Assembly (NCBI RefSeq): GCF_010389155.1
Contig: NC_057764.1
Location: forward strand, 36,650,275 to 36,714,274
Direction of reading: 5' to 3'
DNA length: 64,000 bases
DNA from: Erigeron canadensis
Lineage: Eukaryota > Streptophyta > Magnoliopsida > Asterales > Asteraceae
Below the pieces are notes generated by a model. The model was not told the origin of the DNA and did no database searches. It worked only from the letters and a program-made list of their open reading frames with translations. Shown in pieces: positions 1 to 11,772 of the stretch (position 1 is the stretch's first letter; each line of letters starts with the position of its first letter). Both the position numbers and the translations under genes were made by a program.

Positions 1-313
1 AATAGATATGTGTAATGTAGTAATTTGTACAATCATGATGACATCTAAATGTAGAATTTGACTCCTCCTTTACCCTTAATTGACTTCAATGTTGTTAGCT
101 TGGATCCTTGGATCACAGTTGTACAGATGTAATAGGTGATTAAGACGTCTTTCTTTGCTGGCTTTTTCATCCATGGGTCTTGTTCATGTGGTGTTAATTG
201 AGGTACTATAAATCTATAATTGTTTGGTATATTCTTTTAAAATGGCATTGGGGCTGATTTGTTGTGACATTTTTCTATATTGTGTTGTTTTTGAGGGAAA
301 TTATTTAGTTCTA

Positions 314-562
314 TTCCCTCCGTTAAATGTCTTATTTTGACTTTTTGAGTCTTTTTCTTGCATCTTTGACCGCAAATATATTTATTCGTGTTATATAACA
401 CTTGATATAACATATATGAATTGATTGAATTTTAAATGCAGTTTTCATTGATATAACTTTCATCAACTAATATATAATATAAACAAAGATATTTACGTTC
501 AAAGTCGGAAGAAAAAAGACTTGACCATACAAAATAAGACAATTAAAATAAGACGGAGGGAG
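314..562. mobile_element. Stowaway-like (Tc1/mariner) MITE
   Basis: A 249-bp AT-rich element with terminal inverted repeats: TTCCCTCCGT at the left and, read inward on the other strand, CTCCCTCCGT at the right. TTTTGAC-type sequence follows inside both ends. Each end is flanked by TA (312-313 and 563-564), the target duplication of Stowaway MITEs, and the CTCCCTCCGT terminus is typical of that group. There is no coding capacity, so it depends on a transposase elsewhere. Diverged relatives of its interior or ends appear at about 9640-9782 and 11393-11640. Confidence 0.75.
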
Positions 563-589
563 TAACATATCTGTTGTAATATATTAGTT

Positions 590-1445
590 TTGTTTGGTGC
601 GTCGTTATGGTGGTAGCGGCGGTTTAGTAGTAACGGTGACGATTGGTGGTAATGTTGGCTGTTGGTGATGGTGGTGACAGCGATTAGCATAGTCCATTAA
701 TATAAAGGTTATTGATGTTAAATAAAATAATATAATTAATTCATAGTTTAAAATTAGATATTATAAAGTTATTTCATTAGATATTATAAGTACATCAAGT
801 GAAGATAATAAAAATAGTGAAAATAAAGGACCTTTTAGGTATAAGGTTTTCTCTTTTTTTTCTCTTTTTTTTTGGGGTGTGTTAGAAAGCGGTAAGGGTG
901 AATACGTGCTTTATATCTATACTGCTATAAAAAAGTTATACCTCATGTTGAAAAGTTAAGATTTTTGAAACATGCAAAATTATCATTTTACCCTTAATAA
1001 ATTAATTTACACAGATTCCATTATCTTTCAAAAAAAATTCATTACACTTTTAAATCAAATATCTTTATATCAAATACCTACACCACTTGACGCATCGGCT
1101 GCCACAAACGGTCGCCGCAACCATCACCATCTGTCGATACCACCACATCACTGTCACTGTCATCGTCGCCACATTGCACGGATACCATGCTCGTCTGTCA
1201 AATACAAACCAGATACCCTTTATTAGGAAATTTTTGGAAATAGGGTACTTTAAATAGACGAAAACAAAATAGGTTACCTTTAATAGGAATTTTGATTAAA
1301 TAGGTTACCTTTTTATAGATTTTCCTCTTAAAATAGCTAAACTACCTTTTTTAACATCAATTATTACTTTTTATGGAAATTTTTTAACATCACTATCACC
1401 ATCACCGTTGCATTGCGGGGCATATAATTCGTATATATGGTTTAT
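590..1445. repeat. Helitron-like 3'-terminal fragments and spacer repeat
   Basis: No gene is seen. Two arms of a GGTGGT/ACCACC-rich module face each other: about 597-690 reads toward the left, and about 1081-1195 reads rightward, ending in a CATTGCACGGATACCATGC tract like Helitron 3' ends elsewhere in the window (7951-7980, 53970-53989). A spacer at about 1207-1325 (AGATACCCTTTATTA, then TAAATAGACGAAAACAA) recurs at 53485-53600 beside the same kind of terminus, so both loci carry parts of one larger repeat. A third terminus-like tract lies at 1395-1440. The boundaries are eroded. Confidence 0.4.
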
Positions 1446-1449
1446 GCAC

Positions 1450-2005
1450 GGATATGGATGACAACGGGTCGGGTATGGGCCGGGTTTAGATGATCCCAGA
1501 CCCGATCAAAAATAACCGGCTTTAATTACTTACCGTCGGGTAACAGGAAAACCCACAGGTAATCGGATATCCGTTATTAGTATTATTGTTTTCAAAATCA
1601 AGATTGTTCTTAACATTTGGAATAATGCAAAAAGCTACCGAGTGACTTTGGAGCAAATATTATATGTGCATTATGATTCATGAATTACAGCAACATCTTC
1701 ATCACGTCATCAACAAAGTTAAAAGGTAACTTTGTATGTAAATTTGAGAAGCTCTAAGTGTTAAACTTAATATTTTGTTGATTCAGTTGTGTACCGATAA
1801 GAATACGCTTAAGATGTAAACATACTATTATTATATAACTAATATATATACGAGTCGGGTATTCGGGTTTTCATTAAAAACCGTCCCCGGACCCGAACCC
1901 GGTATAAAATATTATAATGATCCCCATACCCGGCCCTAAACCCGCATAAAATGCCGGGTTTCAGATTTCCCCATCGGGTAGGGGTTTCTTTGCCATCCAT
2001 GTGCA
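1450..2005. mobile_element. MITE-like element with GGATGACAA termini (copy 1)
   Basis: The left end carries GGATGACAACGGGTCGGGTA and the right end carries CCCCATCGGGTAGGGG...TTTGCCATCC, which is the imperfect inverted counterpart. Inside are several CCCGAACCCGG-like GC-rich blocks in an AT-rich interior. A second element with the same plan lies at about 16334-16889. Neither has coding capacity. The superfamily and exact target duplication are not clear here. Confidence 0.5.
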
Positions 2006-2124
2006 CGAAAAGCTTACAATTTACAAATAAAGGAGTTATTAGAGACGAGTAGATATATGCTGACACCTAACATGCTTTTTGTAATTAAGAAGTTATTAAA
2101 ATCGTAGAATTTTAAGACGGTCCT

Positions 2125-2441
2125 TTATGCATTACGAGAATACGAACAGTAGGATCCGCGCAATGCGCCGGTGAGTTGGTGGGGGTGATAAATCATAGGA
2201 GGTGATAAGTCATAGGGTGTGATAGCCAAATGCCTTAGCCATACGGGTTCCGTTCTCGGATTTAAAAATTCGTCAAAAGTATATCGAATGACATCTCTAA
2301 TGAAATAACATGAAATTTTAAGAACACCCATACAATTTTTATAATTTATCGATATACGATTTTTGAGATAAAAGATTTTTAATAAATTAGAGGAATATGG
2401 AGGAGAGAAAAAAAATGAGTGATTGAGATTTAAGGGTATTA
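2125..2441 (-). repeat. Conserved repeat module, interrupted by the Harbinger insertion
   Basis: Read on the minus strand this is a diverged copy of the module at 6790-6990 (+), with relatives at 8985-9290 (-), 19628-19745 (+) and 20130-20260 (-). The left edge (2150-2172) has a CCGCGCAATGCGCCGG hairpin-like tract resembling a Helitron 3' end. The module continues on the far side of the Harbinger element at 4320-4400. The copy at 8985-9290 shows the uninterrupted version. Confidence 0.55.
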
Positions 2442-4319
2442 GGGGGAGAGGAGTCATGACTCCCAAATTCCCATCTCTCCCAAATTCCACCAATCAAATA
2501 CCTCCAACTCAATTTTCTTTTTCAACCCTCCCTCCCAAACATTTTTAATGGCATTCATGACTTTCCCATCCCTCTCAAAAAAAAATTTTTCTTTTTCATT
2601 TAATTTAATCAAACATTAAATAAAAACTTAAACATTCATTAAAATTAAAACTAAACATTACATAAACATAAATTAAAAAGTACATAAATTTAAATTCTAA
2701 AGTTCTAAAATGAAGACAATTAAATCAAACTCGCAACTGATGGTGGCTGCATCGCTGGATCGTCAAGGAATAACAAGTCTAAAGCCGATACATGCGCCGT
2801 GAGAATCGAAGCCGATGATGCACGTTCTCGTCCATTATCTCCCGGTTTGCTTCCGGGTTATAAACTCTTGGCACTGGTGGATCCATAATATGAACCGGTG
2901 ATATTGCCCGCCCGTTATCTTTGATGATCATGTTGTGTAGTATAGTACACGCAGCGACGACTTTTTTGATCTTCTCCTTTGTCCATAGCCGGAAGGGACG
3001 GTCCAAGATCTTCCATTTTCCCTTGAGAACACCAAACGCTCGCTCAACATCCTTTCTTGCAGCCTCTTGTAGTCTTTTTAAATTTCTTTTCATCTTGTTC
3101 CACTGGATGAGGATAAGTTTTAACAAACGCAACCCACCTAGGATAGATTCCATCGGTAAGGTAGTAACCGCGCTTGTAATCATGTCCATTTACGCTAAAT
3201 GAACTGTCTGGGGCGGATCCATTACGCTCGTTTTGAAACAACAGCGACTGCTGCAAAACATTGACATCGTTGTTCGATCCAGCAGGACCGAAAAACGAAT
3301 TCCAAATCCACAAGTCATAGGAAGCAACACATTCAATCATAATAGTAGGTACCTTGTGATCATCCCTCGTGTATTGCCCTTTTAAGTGTCTAGGGCACAT
3401 CCTCCATTCGATGTGTGTACAATCAAGACTACCAAGCATTCCTGGAATGTGGTGTCTTTCTTCATGAGCTTGTGTGATGAGAGCAACGTCATGAGATGTC
3501 GGCCTACGTAAGAACTCCTTTTGATATAAATTGACGACCGCATAACAAAAGTACTCCATGCTCTCGCGTCCTGTTTTTGCAGCCATACATAAATACTCGT
3601 CATATGCGTCTGAAGGTTCATCCGTAGACAGTTGCTTGATCGCCGATATACACTTTTGAAGAACGGTGCAACTTTTTTTACCCCGTGCGTTGTACCCCTC
3701 TTGAAAGTAACTAAAGTTTGCTTCAATATCACCAACAATCTTCAAAAACAACCTCTTGCTCATGCGAAAACGATGACGAAGAAATGGTTCGTCAAACTTT
3801 GAGTCTTCAACGAAGTAGTCACGCATTAGTATCGCGTGAGCTTCTTCTCGGTCTCGATCGATATACCTCCGAGTGTCGGAAGAGGTGCCGGTATCTTCAA
3901 GCTCGGCGTACACTTTATTAAAAAACTGAAAAATACTCCCCGTAGACGAATCGTCTAACTCCGGTGGAACACAAAATGAAGAAGATGAAGAAGAGGAATC
4001 CATTTTTTAGTAATGTGGAGTTTTTTTGGATGAAAGTGTGAAGATATGTTTTTGTTTGGTGATTTTTTGGGTTAAAAATGAAGTGTATATATAAATAAAG
4101 AGGTAAGAAAATTTTTATTTTTTTTAATGGGTGTTCAACGGTCAAAAAGTGGGCTGGACCCCACCATGCACGCTCCCCCCAACGGCCATATTCTCTTCAA
4201 CCCGCAACGGGCTTTAATCCCGCCAGCCATCATGTCGTCCTCATGCCAAGCTATTGGCGCCGGTGTTCCCTCGATGGCATGGCCATGCCATTTGGATGCC
4301 GCTTGCCACTCCTCTCCCC
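2442..4319 (-). mobile_element. PIF/Harbinger DNA transposon with TTA target duplication
   Basis: The termini are inverted repeats: GGGGAGAGGAGT at 2443-2454 and its complement ACTCCTCTCCCC at 4308-4319. The left end has one extra G. Each end is flanked by TTA (2439-2441 and 4320-4322), the 3-bp duplication diagnostic of PIF/Harbinger. The element is about 1.9 kb and encodes one DDE transposase on the minus strand. I see no companion Myb/SANT ORF, which full PIF/Harbinger elements carry, so it would not be self-sufficient even if its transposase were intact. It sits inside an older repeat whose empty counterpart is at 9225-9263. Confidence 0.92.
2779..4003 (-). pseudogene. HARBI1-like DDE transposase/nuclease, single frameshift
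   Basis: Translation starts at 4003 (MDSSSSSSS...) and runs 319 codons before a stop at 3044. The last codons are out of register. The adjoining frame (3189 to 2779) supplies the family's C-terminus. The switch falls in the run of five T at 3075-3079 on the plus strand: one T fewer restores a continuous protein. The DDE triad is recognisable: D194 in [11 protein letters not shown]284 in [11 protein letters not shown], and the Glu in [12 protein letters not shown] beyond the frameshift. As it stands the protein lacks the third catalytic acid. A homopolymer error in the assembly is the alternative to true inactivation. The family is a transposase relative of animal HARBI1; the Ser-rich start and following ELEDTG segment resemble many plant copies. 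Confidence 0.9.
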
Positions 4320-4737
4320 TTATAGGTATATTAAATAGAGATGTTTAAATCAATGAATAAAAAAAATAAGAGAGTGTAAATAGATTATAGATAACTGTTC
4401 TATTGGTAGTTCTAATTTCTAAACGGATTTACAGATTGTAAACATGTTAGAAGGGCATATCAAAAGCCGACTAGTTTATGAACCATGTTAGTTTATGAAC
4501 CATGTTAGTAGTATAGTCTCGGTTTACGACGCAACTCTTTCACCCAACCGAAGTTAGTATATCATGTACCATACTATGTATTCACCCTAAACATACAGTC
4601 TCGTTCTTTTATATATTTAATAATTTACAGGTTGTTTTAAAGTAAATGGAGCCTTTTTATAATCTGTTGATCCAATTATATTTTACAACATATTTTTTCA
4701 GCCAAGCGAATGAACTATTAGTCATTTAGTCTGATAA

Positions 4738-4790
4738 CTAGATTTTAGACTCGTGTCCAATACTGGACACGAGGCTTACGACATTATTAA
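4738..4790 (-). mobile_element. Helitron 3' terminus (minus orientation)
   Basis: On the minus strand the element ends in CTAG followed by T. Just inside is a perfect 10-bp hairpin, CTCGTGTCCA-ATAC-TGGACACGAG. A near-terminal hairpin plus CTAG ending at A/T is the Helitron signature. A relative with the same first 100 bp is at 12606. The 5' end was not located; the element may extend right through the AT-rich tract to about 5.3 kb. Confidence 0.6.
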
Positions 4791-4799
4791 AAATAGATA

Positions 4800-5337
4800 T
4801 TAATACATGTAACTCATAAAAGCTTATAAGTTCAAAGTTAAAAATATATGTAGATTTTATGTGTTTAATTCAAATGTCAAAAATGTTAAGATAATAGAAA
4901 GAAAACCAATGTAAAAAAATAATATTGGAAGCATATACCCTCATTCGGCAGTTGAAAGACTTTTTTATAGACGAAATTTATTGTAATGTCTTTTCTCTTC
5001 TCATCTTTGTCACATATTAACACTTTAGAGCCCCTTCTCGACTTAACTCGAGATACTGCGATGTACAATTATTCTTGTGTGAAAGCTGGACTTTGTAGTT
5101 AGAAACTAATTTTAATAACATTGTAAAATAATTATTTTAGTTATTTGTTTTTTATTAATTAAATAAAATTGTGTAAAAAACTAAATGGTGACATCATCGA
5201 GTGTCAATTTGATGAAATCGAGCGATATAATTGGTTAATAAGTCATAAATTCAACTGTCTCTATTAATATTAAAATATTACAATTAGTCAAATTACTATT
5301 AAGATCTTGATATATTTACATTAAACTTAATTTATTA

Positions 5338-5382
<45 letters not shown>

Positions 5383-6170
5383 AGAACATATTATTGGATA
5401 TATATTAGTTATTATTTTATTGGATAAATATTAGATATTATTCTATCGGATATATATTAGATATTATTATTTATTTATTATATCGAAATTATTGGTAAAA
5501 AGTGTACATTTGTGATGAAAAACAAAAAAAGTATAAATTAAAGTCAAAATTGAAAACAAAAGTCAACATTAAGAAATCGAAAGCTATAATTGGTCGATAA
5601 GTTATTAGAGCAACCGTGTTTTAGTATAATAAAAGATGTAGGTGACTTTTCTTCTTTAAAGATTTTGTCTTTATATCCGGACATTATCGTCTAATTACTA
5701 ATTCAGATTTAAAAATATAACCAGCTATCTACAACTAGCATTTTCCGTTTAAAATATACTCCGTAATTGTTTTGGAATAGTTAGCCAAACAATACATATC
5801 TCTTTTTGATTATGACTCATTACACGGATATGAAAGTAATAGTAACAAATTGGTTTTATAAGATATTAAAGTTTTTTTTGACAATTTGATGATATGGTCG
5901 GCTAATATAATCAACACCTACTCCATTTTGAAGTGAATAATGTTAAATACTTCTAGTTGAGATAGTGACCCTCGACAAGTTACAATTCAAAAATTGAATA
6001 AAAGTGACCAGCAATGAGAAAGATGGGGAATCTTGTATCACAAGCGTTTTTATTACGGTGACGGAAAAAACATTTCAAACAACAGTTTATATTATTTAGT
6101 TTATTTTTAAAACAGAAAATCTATTTTGAATAATTTTTACTACCTAAGATTTTTAGTTTAAAAAAAAAAA
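4800..6170. other. AT-rich tract without genes; microsatellite and 26-bp tandem repeat
   Basis: There is no ORF of interest. A TA microsatellite occupies about 5344-5379. It is followed at 5392-5471 by about three copies of a 26-bp unit of the form ATTGGATATATATTAGTTAT plus TATTTT, with substitutions. The rest is low-complexity A/T sequence with no recognisable repeat family. Confidence 0.5.
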
Positions 6171-6190
6171 AAAAAAAGATTTTTACATAA

Positions 6191-6420
6191 AACTTTTTTT
6201 TTTTTTTTTGTAAAGTTAGTTTCGATTCAGACGTGCTTAAACAATTTTAACCAGCAATATGCTGGACCTCCAACCCTATCTTCATGGAAAATACCTTAAA
6301 GATGAGAAACCCAAGATTCAAACGCGATACCTTGAGAAAAACTCACCTTCGGGACTCACATAGTGGATTTAGAATATACCCCTTACCAACCCACCTAATT
6401 TAAAAAAAAGAAAAAAAAAC
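6191..6420 (-). mobile_element. tRNA-derived SINE, minus orientation
   Basis: The element lies between near-identical direct repeats AAAGATTTTTACATAA (6175-6190) and AAAGATTTATACATAA (6421-6436), a 16-bp target duplication with one mismatch. The left end is a long T run (the poly-A tail on the minus strand). Near the right the minus strand carries GTTTGAATCTTGGG, close to a pol III B box. There is no ORF. Confidence 0.6.
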
Positions 6421-6614
6421 AAAGATTTATACATAACATGTATAGGTTCAGTTCGAATAAATAAGTATCGAGGAAAAGCAAATGAAAAAAAAAAATTTTT
6501 TAACTGAACATCGATGTGCTTCTTGAAAATGTTCTTACATCAATACCAGATCTAAAAAACAAAATTTTATTCATAATTATTCATTTTAATATTTATTTTT
6601 ATCAAGTAGTATTA

Positions 6615-7007
6615 TCTATACTATATTATAAAGCAGATCTCCCTGTTTACATTTTAAGTTTCAACATTTAATTTCCCAAAATGCTCATATTTCAATTCTA
6701 TATTTACCTAACACTCTTTCTCTCTCCTTAAATCTTAACCAATCATTTGTTTTCCCTCTCCTCCATAAATCATTTATTCCTCCAATTCATTCAAAATCTT
6801 TTATCTCAAAAACCGTACATCTATAAATTATAAAAATTATATGGGTGTTCTTAAAATTTCATGCTCTTTCATTAGAGATGTCATTCGATATACTTTCGAC
6901 GAATTTTTAAATATGAGGGCGGAGCCCGTACGGCTAAGGCATTTGGCTATCACACTCTATGACCTAACACCCCATCATCTCACCGCCGCAACGCGCGGGT
7001 ACTTGCT
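6615..7007 (+). mobile_element. Helitron-like non-autonomous element carrying the conserved module
   Basis: The start TCTATACTATATTATAAAGC matches a common plant Helitron 5' terminus. The end, CCGCCGCAACGCGCGGGTAC followed by TTGCT, matches the 3' hairpin region, although the final CTAG is mutated to CTCT. The interior contains the module TGGGTGTTCTTAAAATTTCA (6842 on), also found at four other places. A 68-codon ORF at 6841-7047 exists, but it is repeat sequence and need not be translated. Confidence 0.55.
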
Positions 7008-7116
7008 CTCGTCGTTCTTAAATCCAATTATAAATCTAAAAATATAGTATTTGTTTTTGAGTTATTTTTTCTATATTCATAGTGCTATACTGCTATGATT
7101 AAATTTGGTTTTTCTT

Positions 7117-7980
7117 AATAAACTAGCATGGTACCTACACATTGAGGCGGTGTTTGTGGCGGCGATAGTGTAATGGTGGAGGACGACTGTTAGTGATAGA
7201 AGCGGCGTCGAGTCATGTAGATAATTGATGTAAAAAAATAAATGTTGTAAAAGGTTAATAAAGATATTTTAAAAGATAAAAGACTGATAATTTAATATAA
7301 TCATTAAGGATATTTTAGAAATTTTTCCATGTAATTTTTAACAAAAAACTATTATTTTATAAAAAAAAGTTTAAGTTTTATTTTTAATTTATCATAATTT
7401 AACTTTTTCCTTCCCAAGGTTTATTTTGTGGTTTTGTTAGGTATTTACTTGTTATAAGACGTAAGACATCTAATGTGTGGGTAAAATATTTTATCATTAT
7501 TGTCTTTGTCTCCGTATAAAATATGTCGGTGTTTTTTTTTAGCCTTAAAAATATTTAAATTACCATTAAACTTGAAAAAAAAATTAACTTAGAATAGTAG
7601 ATCGACCCAATATATCCATATTTTATTTTTGAATCTCTATTTATCAAACTAGCCCTCTTTTCTTTATTTCATAATAATTTAAATATTTTCATTTATATTA
7701 TATTATAAAAAATAACATTTTATTTTTAAAAGTGTTGAAAGTTATGTAATATTTTTACTTAGCAACTTTTAAAATATTTTCATTTACATTACTCCCTTAA
7801 CATTAATGATAAAATATACTATCAATCCTTAATTTTTTCAAAATATCTTCATTAAGTCTTTACATCAACTACTTTTACATCAATAATCTACACCACTCGA
7901 CGTCTCATCTACCACCAACAATCACTCCCACCACCATATTGTCGCTGTCACGACCACCGTAACATTGCGCGTGTAACATG
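7117..7980. repeat. Pair of facing Helitron-like 3' ends with AT-rich centre
   Basis: The left side reads CTAGCATGGTACC then ACATTGAGGCGGTG; the right side ends ACCACCGTAACATTGCGCGTG then TAACATGCT. These are inverted relative to each other and resemble the termini at 590-690 and 1081-1195. The centre (7260-7860) is AT-rich with no gene. This may be two degraded Helitrons back to back rather than one element. Confidence 0.35.
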
Positions 7981-8880
7981 CTCATTTTACATCCATTAAT
8001 TACATTGACTCATTTTACATCAATTAATTATTTACAAAATGTATCCCTCAACTCTCATATTAATTACACATTAACTCATTTTACATCAGTTAATTATATA
8101 TTAACAACCACGTCACCACAATTACCGGTGCTATCACCGTCGTCACCCGTTATCACTCTGCTACCGTCGCCTGTCACTATCATTAAAGGGATGGTATTGT
8201 GTGGATATCCATTTAGAATGTCTCTTTTAGAGAGACGTGGAAAGATTTTGCCAAGTTGGCATTCATAAACTAAATATCTCTGTCATAAAGGTAAAAACTT
8301 GACAAGTGGCAATTGTGTACAGTGTTGTAAGCCATGGTTCCTGGTGCTGTCGACCCACACCTATCAATTATAGACACGTCCATCATACATAGACCCCAAC
8401 CTTTTAACACCTGTGGTCCAAGACTCAATGAAATCCTATACATCATAAATCCTAGGACCACGGTATTGGGAGCGGTATGGAGCTAGGCATGGATTGCCGT
8501 TTAGACATGAAAGAAAGAGAGATATTTAATGATTTAAAGAGGGATAGGAGAGAATGGATATGAGGCATGGAGAGACATGGTTGTTATTGGTTATGCCTTG
8601 TTAGTCATGACTTAGGTATGAAATAATGTAGAGATGTGTTATTTGTGAATTGCTAGTCATAGCTGCTAGGCATGAGCATGAACTCATCATCCTAAAATAA
8701 AACACACGAAGTTTAAGATATGAGAGTAATGATATATGTATTTTAAAATGACTCTAGTTACGAAAGGTTTTCAAAATGTTTCAAATTTATGCTCTGTAGA
8801 AATGAGTAATTAATTAGAAGCGTTTGAAATTACGTTCCCAAAGACAATTTTTCAACGCATACACACATTTTCTTTTCAAA
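7981..8880. other. No gene recognised
   Basis: The first 190 bp is a tandem-like CATTTTACATCAATTAATTA series and continues the upstream repeat. From 8160 to 8690 the sequence is less AT-rich, with purine-rich blocks (GGGATAGGAGAGAATGG) reminiscent of a degraded MITE, but I could not pair its ends. I find no coding evidence. Confidence 0.3.
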
Positions 8881-8889
8881 CATTGTTCC

Positions 8890-8890
<1 letters not shown>

Positions 8891-8975
<85 letters not shown>

Positions 8976-8976
8976 T
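8891..8976. repeat. (ATT)n microsatellite
   Basis: An uninterrupted trinucleotide array apart from one TATAT irregularity near 8937. It lies at the left border of the repeat module at 8985-9290. Confidence 0.9.
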
Positions 8977-8984
8977 TAAGTCAT

Positions 8985-9290
8985 AGAGGGTGATAATCAA
9001 ATGTCTTAGCAGTACGGGTTCCGTCCTCGGATTTAAAAATTCGTCGAAAGTATATCGAATGAAAGAATATGAAATTTTAAGTACACCCATATAACTTTTA
9101 TAATGGATCGATGTACGGTTTTTGAAATAAAAGATTTTTAATGAATTAGAGAAATAAAATGATTTATGAATGAAAGAAAAAAAAAATGAGTGCGGTTGAA
9201 ATTTGAGAAGAAAAAAAATAAATGATTAGATTTAAGAGTATTATAGGTATATTAGGTGATGATATTCAAACTAATGGATAAAAGCGAGAA
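8985..9290 (-). repeat. Conserved module, copy without Harbinger insertion
   Basis: On the minus strand it resembles the module at 6790-6990 and the split copy at 2125-2441/4320-4400. At 9241-9243 the TTA that is duplicated around the Harbinger element occurs once, in the context TTTAAGAGTATTATAGG. Homology continues on both sides, so this is a related empty site. Confidence 0.65.
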
Positions 9291-9299
9291 GTAATTTGG

Positions 9300-10770
9300 G
9301 TAGATCGGGTTTTTATTTTGATAAAATGAGAGAGAGTAAATGTTTTATAAGATAGTATAAAAGTATAGAAAAACACGTGAATAAAAACAATCTTTTCAAA
9401 ATATCGAAGGTTCTATATAAGAAAATAAAATAGCAAGGACATCGATCGGTTATAGGAGATTTAGGAAAAGCCCAATTGCTAAACCATTTTTCTTTTTGTA
9501 AAAATGGACATGTATGAAGGATCGAAGGTTGTAATGGTTGGTTGGGTGGTTTAGAGTGAGAGAACAAGTATTCTAGATTGACTCGTCGAGAAATATTTTT
9601 GTTTTTATTACATGTTAGTTGATAAAAATTATATCAATAAAAATTATATTTTAAACTCAATCAATTCATATATGCTATATCAAGTGTTATATAAGACAAA
9701 CAAAAATATTTACGGTCAAAGTTGAAAGAAAAAAAATTTAAAAAGTCAAACTAAGACACTTAATATGGAACGAAGAGTATTACTCGTATTTATTTTAGAG
9801 TGTTAAACGTCTTAATAAAAAAATTATGACTTAATCAAAAATACTTAATGTATTAAGTCATCAAAAGTTTATATTTTTTTACTTAATAAACAAAACCAAC
9901 TACAATGACTTAATTCATACCTACATTATTTATTCATTCAGTTATTTTATAAATCCAATCATTTAGTGGTTAAAAATAAAACATAACATAAAATCCAGAA
10001 AACTCTTAGGCTTGTTTATTTTTTTAATCATTAAGTGACTGAATGGAAAAAGTGACTGTATGAAAACATAATGTCTGTATGGATTAAGTCAACATAATTA
10101 TTTTTTTACTTATTAAATCAATAACAAACATATTTAATTAACTTCAAGATTAAGTCATGACTTTTTAATTAAGATATTATCAAACAATACCTTAATAACT
10201 TTATCATTAAAACACGCATAATCATGTAATGCTTGAATGCGAATTTTAGTTTTTATAAAATTTTCCTTTAAAAAAAAACATGGTCAAAGATTTTTAAGCT
10301 TAGTTAAATTAAATATAAAAAGAATGTGCACAATTGTATGTCACAAGTACGATTCTCACTTAAAATCTTTTTCACTTTTTTCAAAAGTGTAATACCGAAT
10401 GACTTGATTAACATCCCCTCAAGGTGTTAATGTTTTAGACGAAATAAATTCTTCTAGGAGGAGAACGTTTCTTATAGGAATAGAAAACACGTCTTCGTCA
10501 CTCAATTCAAAAGATCCACAGGAATGATATTTGTCCCTGAAATCTTTTGTGTTTTTGATGAAGATCCCATGATTATATATCAATTTATAGTCTATCAATC
10601 TAATCAATAAAATATAAAATATCCCGTTACACGTTTTTGAAAAAACATTTTATATGGCGGTAAGGAAAAAAGAACCCACAAAGATATGGTATACAGTCAT
10701 CGTGTGCACAAGAGAAATTTGACTTTCAATTGAATGCTGAAAAGTTCATCATCAATCCGATCGATGCTAG
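9300..10770. other. No gene recognised
   Basis: About 9640-9782 is a diverged half of the Stowaway-like family at 314 (shared TATTTACGGTCAAAGTTG and AAAAGTCAAACTAAGACA). The remainder is AT-rich, with several short sequences about the verb-like motif TTAAGTCA repeated in both orientations between 9790 and 10180. No ORF there has family features. Confidence 0.35.
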
Positions 10771-10774
10771 ATAC

Positions 10775-11301
10775 ACTACAACAAATATGTTATACCTTAA
10801 TACTCATTTCTTCATACATTTTAAAAATGTTTAAAAAATTGTAAATTTGTTCACACTTATAAATGTGTGAAAAAAACTCACATTTAAAAGTGTGAAGAAA
10901 GTTAAAAGATCAAAAAAATTTCTCAATTATATATGTAGAAACAAAAAGTTCACATTTTCAAGTGTGTAAAAATATATAATTGTTAATACTTAAAAGTGTG
11001 GAAGTAACTTGTGACACCAAATTTCCCCACACAAGAGGAAGTGCGAGGAATTTGAGTGTAACAAATTAGCTCTCACACTTTTAAGTGTGAAAATGTTTGA
11101 AATTTTTTTACACTTTTAAGTGTGAACATTTTACTTATACATTTATACTTGTGAAAAAAGTATGTCTTTATTAATTTTTTCACATTTCTAAGTGTGAAAT
11201 TTTTTTAAACAATTTAAAATGTGAACAAATTAACATAATTTTTCACATTTTTTAAAAATGCGAGAAAATAATTGTGAGCAATTAACACTTTTGTTGTAGT
11301 G
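10775..11301. mobile_element. CACTA (En/Spm) MITE with ATA target duplication
   Basis: The terminal inverted repeats are CACTACAACAAA at the left and TTTGTTGTAGTG at the right (11290-11301 region). They are flanked by the trinucleotide ATA at 10772-10774 and 11302-11304. CACTA termini with a 3-bp duplication define En/Spm-type elements. Within 527 bp the palindromic unit CACTTnnAAGTGTG, in variants, occurs at least eight times; in autonomous CACTA elements, repeated subterminal motifs bind the transposase. There is no coding capacity. Confidence 0.9.
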
Positions 11302-11772
11302 ATATGTTCTGTTTCAATTTTTTCTAACAAAAAAAGAATCCCCCTACGTTATCACGTTTCTCAAACCTAAAAGCAATTGATTTAAAATTTACTACTTCCG
11401 TCCCATTTCTTAGTTTGACATCTTAGGTTTTTATTTTTTAATTTTTTATCATAAACATTTATATTTTTGTGTTATCTTTTTTTGTGTGTTTTGTGTTATT
11501 TAGTAATTGATTAAAGTTATATGAATGAAATGTAGGTTTAAGATATAATTCATTCATATTACTTATATCAAGTTTTTTTTTAAAACGCAAATAAAAAAAA
11601 ATAATAAGTCTTTAACTTGTTGATATTTGTTTAACATGATAAGTTGTTACTTTTTTGGTGTAGTATTTAATCAAATGTCAGTTCGGTATTAAAAGTTTTA
11701 GTATATTAAAAGTTTAGATGATTTTTTATATATAAATTAGTTTTACTTACATGCATATGATAAAATAGCTAT

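Noticed and set aside
972..1226. 84-codon open frame rich in His
   Set aside because: It coincides with a Helitron-like terminus made of ACC/CAT repeats found elsewhere in the window; the His content follows from the repeat.
6841..7047. 68-codon frame MGVLKISCSF...
   Set aside because: The same sequence is repeated in five transposon contexts on both strands, two of them as TIR arms, so it is not annotated as a gene; the shared frame is reported as a finding.
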